Origin: Gammaproteobacteria bacterium
GTDB lineage: Bacteria > Pseudomonadota > Gammaproteobacteria > Eutrophobiales > Eutrophobiaceae
DNA length: 38,176 bases
Assembly: GCA_021773235.1 (NCBI GenBank)
Contig: JAJFKL010000033.1
Location: forward strand, 1 to 38,176
Reading direction: 5' to 3'
Shown here: one piece after another, positions 1-8,283 of the stretch
Numbering within the stretch: the first letter of the stretch is position 1
How the letters are laid out: each line of letters opens with the position of its first letter
The notes under the pieces: model-generated
The model's input: the letters and a program-made list of their open reading frames with translations, nothing else
What the model was told of the DNA's origin: nothing
Database searches by the model: none
Position numbers and translations under genes: made by a program

Positions 1-743
1 AATTCTTTAGCGAATTTTGTTTTCCCCACACCTGGTGGGCCAGACATTAAAACAGGAATGAAGCGAATGGTTTTATTTTCATCCAGGTTAATCAATGCAA
101 GTTGACGCAAATAAAAATCAATCACCTCTGTAAAATTTGGGAATGACTCTTTGAGTCTTTTAACGTCATTGATAACATTATCCTCTAACGAATTTAATGA
201 TCTCGTGTCACCTGAATCGAGCAGCTGTTTTAAATAATGTTTTCGCTTAGTGTTTGATTCTTTTTGTATGGCCTCTTCAATGAATTCTAAATTAAAAAGC
301 TGAATGGTCTCTTGCTCACATTGAGTCACTTTTTCTTCGTCAGAAAATAACTCAATTATTTCAACACTCGATATTTTGGATAAATACTCTTTTGCTGTTT
401 TCCTTTCATTGTCTATTATGTCTTTATCTGCCCCACGTTCGATGAGACATATAATGACAGGATCCATTTCTTCAATGACTGCATGAATCAATGGTGTTCG
501 ATCATCACTATCTCTAACATTTAAATTTGAAATATGTTTTGCTAGTTCCAACGCGACTGGTTCATTGCCGCATTTAATTGCGCTGATGATGGCAGGTTCT
601 TTATGAAAGGTGTTAAAGGCATCAGCTGATGCATAGCCATTAATTAATCCTTTTACAGTATCGACAGACGTGTCAAAAGAAAGACAAGCTGTCAGCAGGA
701 ACCAGTCCACTTCTGAATTTTTTCCCAGTAGATGCGTACTCAT
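1..743 (-). CDS. Ankyrin-repeat AAA ATPase, N-terminal part (cut by window edge)
   Basis: An open frame runs leftward from an ATG at 743 and leaves the window with no stop, so only about 247 residues are visible. Residues roughly 55-125 look like ankyrin repeats, with a DxxxxTPLIHAV motif followed by LIERGADKD. Residues 235-242 form a Walker A motif, GPPGVGKT, preceded by FIPVLMS, as in Lon-like and other AAA ATPases. The start is 14 bp beyond the stop of the HNH gene, with AAGGG upstream, so both are probably one transcript. The ankyrin part may bind a protein partner and the ATPase may remodel it. The true function depends on the missing C-terminus, which could carry a protease or nuclease domain. 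Confidence 0.7.
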   Translation of the reverse strand, partial: MSTHLLGKNSEVDWFLLTACLSFDTSVDTVKGLINGYASADAFNTFHKEPAIISAIKCGNEPVALELAKHISNLNVRDSDDRTPLIHAVIEEMDPVIICLIERGADKDIIDNERKTAKEYLSKISSVEIIELFSDEEKVTQCEQETIQLFNLEFIEEAIQKESNTKRKHYLKQLLDSGDTRSLNSLEDNVINDVKRLKESFPNFTEVIDFYLRQLALINLDENKTIRFIPVLMSGPPGVGKTKFAKE

Positions 744-756
744 TATTAAACCCTTT

Positions 757-1350
757 TTAATTTAACCAGTTGGTTTCATTAGGCAGGCAAGCAAGGACAT
801 TCGCAGGTAATAATTCAATGAATTCTTCTAGGTTTTTTTTCGGGATAGAGTTTGCGAGCAATGAGACTGACATGGCCATCATTTCTCTGTCTGTATAATT
901 ATTTTTACCAATGTTATAACCTGAGATTGTTATTCGACAGTTGTTAGGCGTATAACCTCGAGAATTATCAATGCGATCAACTGAAGGTGTAAAAAATGAT
1001 CGACCACCACGTTGACCTTTCTTATAAGCTTTCCATTCAAAAGGTAGGCCAGTAAGAGAGCAATATCCTATATCGATTTGTTCTTTTAACCAGTTTTCAG
1101 TTAGCTCTACCTCAATTCCTGTTTTCTTAGCTTTTGAATTCAATTGGTAGAGTATCTTGCTTGCTCTGTTTTCATGGCGAGACTCCATAGCTCGTAAACA
1201 CTCGGCTTCTCTATACCCCGGCTGGCAACTTCTTTTTTGATGATGCTTTTGATCAAAACATTTGGAGCATAAACGCTCGCGTTTCGACCAAAGACCAACA
1301 TGGTCGCACTGGCTACATATTCCCTTAAATTTTGTTCTGCACATATTCAT
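757..1350 (-). CDS. HNH-type endonuclease with N-terminal zinc-finger cysteines
   Basis: 197 residues from the chosen ATG. The N-terminus has a four-cysteine cluster (C12xxC15 and C28xxC31). The C-terminal half has CSLTGLPF near residue 97, then SVDRIDNSRGYTPNN ending near residue 137. This layout, a cysteine pair then DRxD...GYxxxN, is typical of HNH/EndoVII-like nucleases. A TTG at 1359 would add three residues, but GGAG sits directly before the ATG at 1350. The ATG at 1344 has better spacing (9 nt) to that GGAG and is equally possible. It is the first gene of a leftward operon with the ankyrin/AAA ATPase and is transcribed from a strong promoter at 1398-1425. The pairing of nuclease and ATPase suggests defence, but that is inference. 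Confidence 0.7.
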   Translation of the reverse strand: MNMCRTKFKGICSQCDHVGLWSKRERLCSKCFDQKHHQKRSCQPGYREAECLRAMESRHENRASKILYQLNSKAKKTGIEVELTENWLKEQIDIGYCSLTGLPFEWKAYKKGQRGGRSFFTPSVDRIDNSRGYTPNNCRITISGYNIGKNNYTDREMMAMSVSLLANSIPKKNLEEFIELLPANVLACLPNETNWLN

Positions 1351-1397
1351 AATCTCCAAATGAGTACAATAAACGCTATATAACGTATAAAAGCGAC

Positions 1398-1425
1398 ATT
1401 ATAAATGTTTTAATGGGATTGTCAA
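1398..1425 (-). promoter_or_regulatory. Near-consensus sigma-70 promoter for the HNH/ATPase pair
   Basis: On the minus strand TTGACA (1425-1420) is followed after 16 bp by TATAAT (1403-1398). Both hexamers match the consensus exactly. Transcription would start near 1391 and read into the HNH gene. The -35 box lies inside the perfect dyad at 1413-1431, so a protein bound there should block it. Confidence 0.7.
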
Positions 1426-1431
1426 TCCCAT
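1413..1431. promoter_or_regulatory. Perfect inverted repeat, probable operator of the adjacent XRE regulator
   Basis: ATGGGATT-GTC-AATCCCAT is a perfect 8-bp dyad with a 3-bp centre. It lies between the divergent HNH and XRE genes and covers the -35 box of the leftward promoter. Small XRE/Cro-type regulators usually bind such short dyads next to their own gene, so this is the likely site of the 1456-1701 product. Binding would repress the leftward pair and perhaps the regulator itself. Confidence 0.6.
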
Positions 1432-1455
1432 TTTGATATATTCACACGACAAATA

Positions 1456-1701
1456 ATGATTATTAACTTTAAATTTGAGACTAAATTGATTAGGTACTAT
1501 TTAAAAGAATTGATAGCAGACAGAGAATTTCATGAAGGGCGACGAATCACGTTAGATGAAGTCTCTAAAGCAACAGGAATTCACAGGAGCACGTTATCCA
1601 AGATAGCTAATATAAAAAGCTACAATACGACAACCGATGTCGTGGATAAGCTATGTGACTTCTTCCAAGTAGACGTCGAAAAAGTTATAAAACATGTTTG
1701 A
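1456..1701 (+). CDS. Small XRE/Cro-type helix-turn-helix regulator
   Basis: 81 residues, almost entirely one helix-turn-helix domain. Residues about 30-60, with ITLDEVSKATGIHRSTLSKI, form the two helices and turn. The end, VVDKLCDFFQVDVEKVI, is the usual last helix of the short Cro/CI family. There is no room for a separate effector domain. It is divergent from the HNH gene and 42 bp upstream of hsdR, so it could control either or both. The perfect dyad at 1413-1431 is the natural operator candidate. Known: such small regulators often delay expression of nuclease genes on newly acquired elements. Its role here is inferred from position. Confidence 0.8.
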   Translation: MIINFKFETKLIRYYLKELIADREFHEGRRITLDEVSKATGIHRSTLSKIANIKSYNTTTDVVDKLCDFFQVDVEKVIKHV

Positions 1702-1743
1702 GAGCTGACAGCAATGTATTAACTACAAGGAATAGTAATACTC

Positions 1744-4542
1744 ATGGGGCCACCAACAGATAAACTCGAAGATGCAACACGCGAAGAGATCGATGCAAAA
1801 CTCGTGGCTGCTGGTTGGGTTATACAAGATAAGAAGAAAATTAATCTGTTTGAAAAACTCGGTGTCGCTGTTAGGGAAATGGATACTGATACTGGCCCAG
1901 CCGATTACATGTTGTTTATTGAAGGCAAAGCGTGCGGCATCGTTGAAGCAAAGCGCGAAGGAACAGAACTCGGCGGCGTGGCAGAACAATCCGCACGTTA
2001 TGCATCTTCCACCGTTAAGTTTATCGAACGCTGGGTACCGGATGATCAACCGCTACCTTTCCTTTATGAATCTACCAATCACGAAATCCGCTTCCGCGAT
2101 GAGCGCGATCCACATCCACGTTCTCGTTTCGTGTTTCACTTTCACAAACCAGAAACCTTCAAAGCCTGGTTAGAAGAGAGCGATACGCTAAGGTCTCGCT
2201 TACAAAACGACTTACCCGAGCTGAATACCGATCCATTGCGCCGTTGCCAAATCTCCGCTATCCACGGCATCGAGAAATCACTCAAAGCAGGCAAGCCCCG
2301 CGCCTTATTACAAATGGCTACCGGCTCCGGTAAAACCTATACCGCCGTTACTCAGGTTTATCGACTGGCCAAATTTGCCAAGGCTAAACGTGTGTTGTTC
2401 CTGGTCGACCGTGGCAACCTCGGCACCAATGCCAAGGATGAATTTGAACAATTCGTCATCCCCCACGATGGCCGCAAATTCACCCAACACTACAACGTCA
2501 ACATCCTCGGTCGCGCTGGCATCCCCGATGCCACCAAAGTCACCATTTCCACCATCCAGCGTATGTATAGCCAACTCACAGGGCAAGAGCTGGATGATGA
2601 AGCCGATGAACATTCCGGGTTTGAAATAGAAGGCAGCACCATCAGTAAAGAACCCAGGCCTGTTGCCTATAACCCCGGCATTCCCATTGAAGAGTTCGAT
2701 GTCATCATCATCGACGAATGCCACCGCTCTATCTATAACCTCTGGCGACAGGTGCTCGAATACTTCGATGCCTTCCTCATTGGTCTCACTGCAACACCCA
2801 CCAAAAAGACCATTGGTTTTTTCAACCAGAACCTGGTGTCTGAATACACCCACGAAGACGCCGTGGTCGACAAGGTTAATGTCGGCTACGACATCTACCG
2901 CATCAAAACCGAACTCACCGAACAAGGCAACACCATCGAAGCCGGCGCAGCCGTACAAATACGCGATCGGCTGACCAAGAAAAAGCGCCTTGAAATTCTC
3001 GACGACGAAGAAAAATGGCTCGCCAACCGACTCGACCGCAGCGTGTTAGCCCCCAACCAGATTCGCACCGTCATTCAGGCCTATAAAGACAACTGCCTAA
3101 AAGAATGCTTCCCGGAAAGAAAGTTTGAAGCAGGCAAAATGACCTGGGTGCCAAAAACATTAATCTTCGCCAAAGACGACGATCACTGTGATCGCATCGT
3201 CGATGCCGTGCGCGAAGTCTTCGATGAAGGCAACGCCTTCTGCAAAAAAATCACCTACAAAATCGGCAAACGCGAAGCAGAAGAAGCCATCAAAGCCTTC
3301 CGCACCGATCCACAATATCGCATCACTGTCACCGTCGATATGATCGCCACCGGCACCGACATCAAACCGTTAGAATGCGTCATGTTCATGCGCGACGTTA
3401 AAAGCCAGTCCTACTACGAACAAATGAAAGGTCGCGGCACCCGTGTTATCAGCATTGATGAACTACACAAAGTGACGCCAGACGCCCCCAGTAAAAGCCG
3501 TTTTGTATTAGTCGATTGTGTCGGTGTTACTGAAACAGATAAAACCGAAACTAAATCATTAGAAACCAAACCCAGTGTCTCCACTGTAAAATTAATGGAA
3601 CAAATAGCACGTGGAGATCGCAACTCAGAAACACTCAGAGCATTAGGTAATCGTTTAATACGATTGGATTTAAAACTGAATGATCAACAACGCAAACACG
3701 TTAACAGCGTCATTAACGAAACACTGGGCACCAGTAAACCTCTGACACTGCTCGCCGGTGAACTCATACATTCCACTCATGAAGAGCCACTCATCGAAGC
3801 CGCAAAAATACACGCCAAAACCGAAGAGCCAACAGAAAAAGATATTCAAGCTGCGTTTAAACCAAAGGCCGATATTTTAATTAAACCCTTCCACAATCCA
3901 GACCTGCGCGAACTCATCGAAGAACTGCGCAAAAATACCGACCAACTCATCGACGACAGTGCCGATGAATTGCTCAGCGCCGGATATGATGAAGAGAAAG
4001 CCGAAGTCCTCATCAAAAACTGGAAACAATTTATACAAGACCATAAAAACGAACTCGACGCCATCCAGCTCATCTACCAGCAGCCCTACCAAAAGCGCCA
4101 CCTGAGTTACGAGCAAATCGAAAAGCTAGCAGAAGAAATCCAGCAACCGCCGTATAATCTCGCACCCATCGAAGTGTGGAAGGCCTACGAGCAGTTAGAA
4201 AAAAATAAAGTCAAAGGCGTGCCGCCCAGAGAGCTGTTAACCAATATCGTCAGCCTTATTCGTTTTTCCACCGGTCTAAGCGACGTGCTCGAACCCTTTA
4301 CAGAGTTAGTTAACAACCGCTTTGATAATTGGCTAAAGCAACAAGGCAAAGAATTTAAATCAGACCAACTTGCCTGGCTAAACAAAATAAAAGACCAAAT
4401 CGCTCAAAACGCCGAAATGACAGTAGAAGACTTTAACTACATTCCTTTTAACCAGGAGGGTGGGTTGTTGAGGGCGCGGGAGTTGTTTGGGAAAGAATTA
4501 GAACCGCTAATCAGTGAACTCAACGGATATTTGATTGCATGA
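1744..4542 (+). CDS. hsdR: Type I restriction enzyme R subunit (motor and nuclease)
   Basis: 932 residues. HsdR cuts DNA after ATP-driven translocation in complex with HsdM and HsdS. The N-terminal PD-(D/E)XK nuclease is visible as D54 in GPADYM and E71-A-K73 in GIVEAKREG. The helicase motor follows: Walker A ATGSGKT at 192-198, DECH at 324-327, GLTATPT near 350 and a motif VI region QMKGRGTR near 560. The C-terminal third is helical, as in the EcoEI-type R family. The start ATG has AAGGA upstream. The gene overlaps hsdS by 4 bp (ATGA), so translation is coupled. Its body is clearly more GC-rich than the following rloC-like gene, suggesting separate origins within the operon. No disruption is seen. 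Confidence 0.95.
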   Translation: MGPPTDKLEDATREEIDAKLVAAGWVIQDKKKINLFEKLGVAVREMDTDTGPADYMLFIEGKACGIVEAKREGTELGGVAEQSARYASSTVKFIERWVPDDQPLPFLYESTNHEIRFRDERDPHPRSRFVFHFHKPETFKAWLEESDTLRSRLQNDLPELNTDPLRRCQISAIHGIEKSLKAGKPRALLQMATGSGKTYTAVTQVYRLAKFAKAKRVLFLVDRGNLGTNAKDEFEQFVIPHDGRKFTQHYNVNILGRAGIPDATKVTISTIQRMYSQLTGQELDDEADEHSGFEIEGSTISKEPRPVAYNPGIPIEEFDVIIIDECHRSIYNLWRQVLEYFDAFLIGLTATPTKKTIGFFNQNLVSEYTHEDAVVDKVNVGYDIYRIKTELTEQGNTIEAGAAVQIRDRLTKKKRLEILDDEEKWLANRLDRSVLAPNQIRTVIQAYKDNCLKECFPERKFEAGKMTWVPKTLIFAKDDDHCDRIVDAVREVFDEGNAFCKKITYKIGKREAEEAIKAFRTDPQYRITVTVDMIATGTDIKPLECVMFMRDVKSQSYYEQMKGRGTRVISIDELHKVTPDAPSKSRFVLVDCVGVTETDKTETKSLETKPSVSTVKLMEQIARGDRNSETLRALGNRLIRLDLKLNDQQRKHVNSVINETLGTSKPLTLLAGELIHSTHEEPLIEAAKIHAKTEEPTEKDIQAAFKPKADILIKPFHNPDLRELIEELRKNTDQLIDDSADELLSAGYDEEKAEVLIKNWKQFIQDHKNELDAIQLIYQQPYQKRHLSYEQIEKLAEEIQQPPYNLAPIEVWKAYEQLEKNKVKGVPPRELLTNIVSLIRFSTGLSDVLEPFTELVNNRFDNWLKQQGKEFKSDQLAWLNKIKDQIAQNAEMTVEDFNYIPFNQEGGLLRARELFGKELEPLISELNGYLIA

Positions 4543-5993
4543 GTGAAATAGTAACAAAACATGACCTGCCAAGCAGCTGGAAATGGTGCACTCTCGATGA
4601 TGTAGCTGATGTGGGAGCAGGTAACCCTGCCCCGCAAGGTGAAAATAAATTTGAAAACGGAAATATGCCATTCGTTCGTGTTAGAGATATGGGAAAACTC
4701 CAAGGACAAGTTAGACTCCACGAAGTTGGCGATTATGTAAATACAAAGGGTGCAGAGGGACTTAAACTAATTAAGAAAGGAAGTGTGCTTTTTACCAAGA
4801 GTGGCGCATCAACTCTTTTGAATCAAAGGGCAGTTCTTGGACAGGATAGCTATGTTGTAAGTCATATAGCAATAGCAAAACCTAAAGAAGGTATTTTAAG
4901 TGAGTGGGTCTACTATTGGATGAGGCTCATTGATTTTGGCAAATTGGCTCATGGTGCAAATATGCCATCTTTGCCCTTGTCTAAGGCAAAGGTTATACCT
5001 ATACCACTTGCACCACCCGAACAACAAAAACGCATCGTCGCAAAAATAGAAGAACTCTTCTCTCATATCGACGCCGGCATCGAAGCCCTAAAAAAAGCCA
5101 AACAACTCCTAAAGCAATACCGTCAATCCGTCCTCAAAGCCGCCGTCACCGGCGAGCTAACCAAAGAATGGCGCGTGGCAAATAAAGACAAGCTCGAGCC
5201 CGCTTCCAGACTACTCGAACGTATACTTAAAGAACGTCGCCAAAAATGGGAAGAATTCGAGTCGGAAAAACACAAGGTTACAAACAAGTCTCCAAAAAAT
5301 GAAGACTGGAAGAAAAGATACAAAGAACCTATCGATTTTGATTTTGATGATGAGATGGAACTGCCGAGCGAATGGGTACAAACAAGTCTTGATTCAGTAA
5401 CCAACCTCCTGACGGATTACCACGCTAATGGAAGTTATAAGGTTCTTAAAGAATATGTGGTCCTAAAAGATGAACCAGACCATGCGGTATATATTCGGTC
5501 AAAGAATTTTGAAAAAGAAGATTATACAAATGATTTAAAATATGTCTCTGAAGAAGCGTATAAAAAACTTTGGAAATCAAAGCTATTTGGCGGTGAAATA
5601 GTAGTAGGAAAAATAGGGAATGCTGGCAGAGTTTATATTATGCCAGAAGCTAAAATGCCTACTACGTTAGGAATGAACCTTTTTATGCTGAAGTTAAATA
5701 AATATGTAAATAATGAATATATTTATTACATGCTGAAAAGCAGTCTTGGTGCTTTACAGATTTCGAGACGGGTTAAAGGGGTAGGAAACCCAACAATCGA
5801 TAAGTTTAGTTTGAAAAATATATTCATGCCTCTTCCGAGCGAAGAAGAACAGGATGTAATAGTTGAGCTCATTGAAGATAAATTTGAAAAAATAAATAGA
5901 CTTGAAAAAGATATTGATTTTCAATTGGTAAAAGCGAAAAAAAATAAACAGTCGATATTGGCTTCAGCATTTTCAGGGAAGATTTCTCAATGA
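4539..5993 (+). CDS. hsdS: Type I restriction-modification specificity subunit
   Basis: 484 residues, the normal size for a two-domain HsdS that chooses the bipartite recognition site. Target-recognition domain 1 spans roughly 10-150. It is followed by the conserved spacer with PPEQQKRIVAKIEELF and a long helix to about 220. Domain 2 spans roughly 270-430, followed by a second helical repeat ending SILASAFSGKIS. The two helical repeats are the usual pseudo-symmetric halves. Codon use is more GC-rich in the conserved spacer than in the recognition domains, consistent with domain exchange. It overlaps hsdR by 4 bp and the RloC-like gene by 4 bp. The recognised DNA sequence cannot be read from the protein. 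Confidence 0.94.
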   Translation: MSEIVTKHDLPSSWKWCTLDDVADVGAGNPAPQGENKFENGNMPFVRVRDMGKLQGQVRLHEVGDYVNTKGAEGLKLIKKGSVLFTKSGASTLLNQRAVLGQDSYVVSHIAIAKPKEGILSEWVYYWMRLIDFGKLAHGANMPSLPLSKAKVIPIPLAPPEQQKRIVAKIEELFSHIDAGIEALKKAKQLLKQYRQSVLKAAVTGELTKEWRVANKDKLEPASRLLERILKERRQKWEEFESEKHKVTNKSPKNEDWKKRYKEPIDFDFDDEMELPSEWVQTSLDSVTNLLTDYHANGSYKVLKEYVVLKDEPDHAVYIRSKNFEKEDYTNDLKYVSEEAYKKLWKSKLFGGEIVVGKIGNAGRVYIMPEAKMPTTLGMNLFMLKLNKYVNNEYIYYMLKSSLGALQISRRVKGVGNPTIDKFSLKNIFMPLPSEEEQDVIVELIEDKFEKINRLEKDIDFQLVKAKKNKQSILASAFSGKISQ

Positions 5994-8266
5994 GAATTAC
6001 TAAACTTGCACGAGTTAAGAAGCTTAGGTTGTTTGATGATTTTAAATGGCCTACAGAACTCAATGACTATCAGTTTGGACAATTCAATCTTATATATGGC
6101 TGGAATGGGGTCGGTAAAACAACAATTAGTACATTATTTAGACAGCTAGAATCCGAGTCGGTAAGAGGGCACGAACCTTTAGAAAAGGATGCTGAGTATA
6201 GATTTGATTGTGATAACGGAACTACATTAACGCGTGTGGATGCAGATGAAGGAAACGCAAATGTTAAAGTAAGAGTGTTTAATCGAAAATTTATCGAAAC
6301 TGTTATCAGCAAATCTCAGAGTAGCATTGAACCGATATTTCAGATTGGACCAGAAAACGTCCGAAAAGCAGAAGAGTTAGAAAAGAAGGAGAAAGAAGCC
6401 GCCAAATTAGAAAGTACAATACATGAAAATCGGAGAGAATCACGAGAGTTAGAAGGGAAGGTGAGCGAACTGGGGCATCGTATAGCGAGGAATATAAAGG
6501 ACACCTTGCGTATCCACACGCCTTATCGTGCAACTAATTTTATAAGTGAATTGGATGCAGTTAAAGCTGATTTGGAAAAGCACAAATTAAGTGATTCAGA
6601 ATATGGGGTAGAGTTAAGTAAACTCGATCAGCAGTCAAAACCACTGCTTGACAGCAAGATGATGGTCGATTTAATTGACCTAGAGGATTATTCAAAAAGA
6701 ATCAGCGAAATTTTAAGTAAAAGGCCAATAGCCACTACTATTAAAAGGTTAGAAGACAATAGCCGTTTAAATATCTGGGTAAGGGACGGGCTTGCAATTC
6801 ATTCTGGCGAAAAAGGTATGGCATGTGAGTTTTGTGGAAACACAATAAATGAAAAAAGAATAACAGAGCTTGAGAGTCATTTTAGCGAAGAAGTCGAGGA
6901 GGTGTTAAAACAAGCGGATGCTCTTAAAAAGGAAGGAGAAGCCGCGCTGACTGTTTCTGTTAGTAAGCTTAACAAGGCAGAGTTGTATGATGAGTTCGTC
7001 GACGAATATAGCAAAAGCATGGAGCTTATTGAAGAAGGTGTTGAAAGATGTCAAGGATCAGTAAAAGCCTTGGTCGAAAAGTTAAAACAAAAAATTGCTA
7101 TACCAACTCAGCCTATCGATCTAGAGATCGAATTGCCGACTATTGAAATAACCAAAGAGATTGAACGAGTAAACGGATTAATCGCTAAACAGGATGAAAA
7201 AACGCGAGAATTCGACAAACATAAAGATAGATGCATAAATGCATTAAAGAAGCACTTGGTTGCGACTAGCGCAGGTGAGTATTTGGAAGCGAAAAACAAA
7301 GAGAAGAATAAGAACGAAGAGATAGTAACAAATAGCGCCGAAAAAAATGAAGCGGACAAAGATATTACTAGGCTTAAAGCAGAGTTAGAAGATCACCAGA
7401 GAATTCTTCCGGGTTTAAATATTATATTAAGAGACTTCCTCGGGCGAGAAGAAATAAAATTCCAAGCAAAGGAAGGCGGTTATCAGATAGTTAGAGATGA
7501 GCATATAGCAGAACATCTCAGTGAGGGTGAAAAAACAGCGATCGCTTTTTCATATTTCCTAATGAGTTTAGAGGATGATTCTTTCAATATTGATAACGAC
7601 ATTATTGTTATTGATGATCCAATATCTAGTTTGGATACAAATGCTGTTTACTATGCATTTAGTGTGATAAAGCAGAGACTATCTTCTTCAAATCAACTTT
7701 TCGTACTTACACACAATTTTCCATTTTTTAGGCAAGTTAAGAGGTGGTGGTCGAATAATGGTAAGCCAAAAGAAAACACACGTTTATATCAGTTGAGAAG
7801 ACATTCAAATACGACAAATCTTGAAGAGCTAGATAAATTGCTGGCCAAATATGATTCTGAATACCACTACCTATTTAAGCAACTGCTTGAGAGTTCGAAT
7901 TGTACCTCAACTGAAGCATCTGAGTATTTTCATATCCCTAATGTCGCTAGAAGAGTCTTAGAAGCGTTCATGGCCTATAGGAAACCGCAACAGTCAGGAA
8001 ATTTCGAGAAAAGTTTAAGACTTTTATCTCATGATTCCGATTCATTCAAGCCTGTAGATTCTTCTACTACGGGCGTTCATAACTCTATATCAGAAATGGA
8101 GAGATTCACGCAAGTGCACTCTCATAATGAAAGAATTGACGATCAAGGCGATGATTATATAGCGATACTCGCGAAAACGCCTGAAATACTGAAGAACATC
8201 TTAAAATTAATTGAAGAAACTGCACCAAACCATTATTTAGAAATGTTTAAACTTTGTAATAGTTAA
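5990..8266 (+). CDS. RloC-like SMC-type ATPase with zinc hook, candidate anticodon nuclease
   Basis: 758 residues in the AAA_13 (RloC/PrrC) family. Walker A GWNGVGKTT is at 37-45. A coiled coil is interrupted by a zinc-hook CEFC at 279-282. The ABC signature LSEGEK is at 510-515 and Walker B IVIDDP at 539-544, then THNFPFF. After the ATPase, ARRVLEAF places R654/R655 and E658, and HSH places H710 and H712. This fits the Arg-x3-Glu...His catalytic pattern of PrrC and RloC tRNA anticodon nucleases, but related ATPases without that activity have similar residues. Known: RloC and PrrC sit in hsd operons and act when restriction is compromised. Here it lies between hsdS and hsdM with a 4-bp overlap, as expected for such a guard. 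Confidence 0.75.
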   Translation: MRITKLARVKKLRLFDDFKWPTELNDYQFGQFNLIYGWNGVGKTTISTLFRQLESESVRGHEPLEKDAEYRFDCDNGTTLTRVDADEGNANVKVRVFNRKFIETVISKSQSSIEPIFQIGPENVRKAEELEKKEKEAAKLESTIHENRRESRELEGKVSELGHRIARNIKDTLRIHTPYRATNFISELDAVKADLEKHKLSDSEYGVELSKLDQQSKPLLDSKMMVDLIDLEDYSKRISEILSKRPIATTIKRLEDNSRLNIWVRDGLAIHSGEKGMACEFCGNTINEKRITELESHFSEEVEEVLKQADALKKEGEAALTVSVSKLNKAELYDEFVDEYSKSMELIEEGVERCQGSVKALVEKLKQKIAIPTQPIDLEIELPTIEITKEIERVNGLIAKQDEKTREFDKHKDRCINALKKHLVATSAGEYLEAKNKEKNKNEEIVTNSAEKNEADKDITRLKAELEDHQRILPGLNIILRDFLGREEIKFQAKEGGYQIVRDEHIAEHLSEGEKTAIAFSYFLMSLEDDSFNIDNDIIVIDDPISSLDTNAVYYAFSVIKQRLSSSNQLFVLTHNFPFFRQVKRWWSNNGKPKENTRLYQLRRHSNTTNLEELDKLLAKYDSEYHYLFKQLLESSNCTSTEASEYFHIPNVARRVLEAFMAYRKPQQSGNFEKSLRLLSHDSDSFKPVDSSTTGVHNSISEMERFTQVHSHNERIDDQGDDYIAILAKTPEILKNILKLIEETAPNHYLEMFKLCNS

Positions 8267-8283
8267 ATGAGAATAGAAAAAAT

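Noticed and set aside
2308-2958. 216-codon open frame antisense to hsdR
   Set aside because: It mirrors the GC-rich third positions of hsdR and has no family resemblance; it is a shadow frame.
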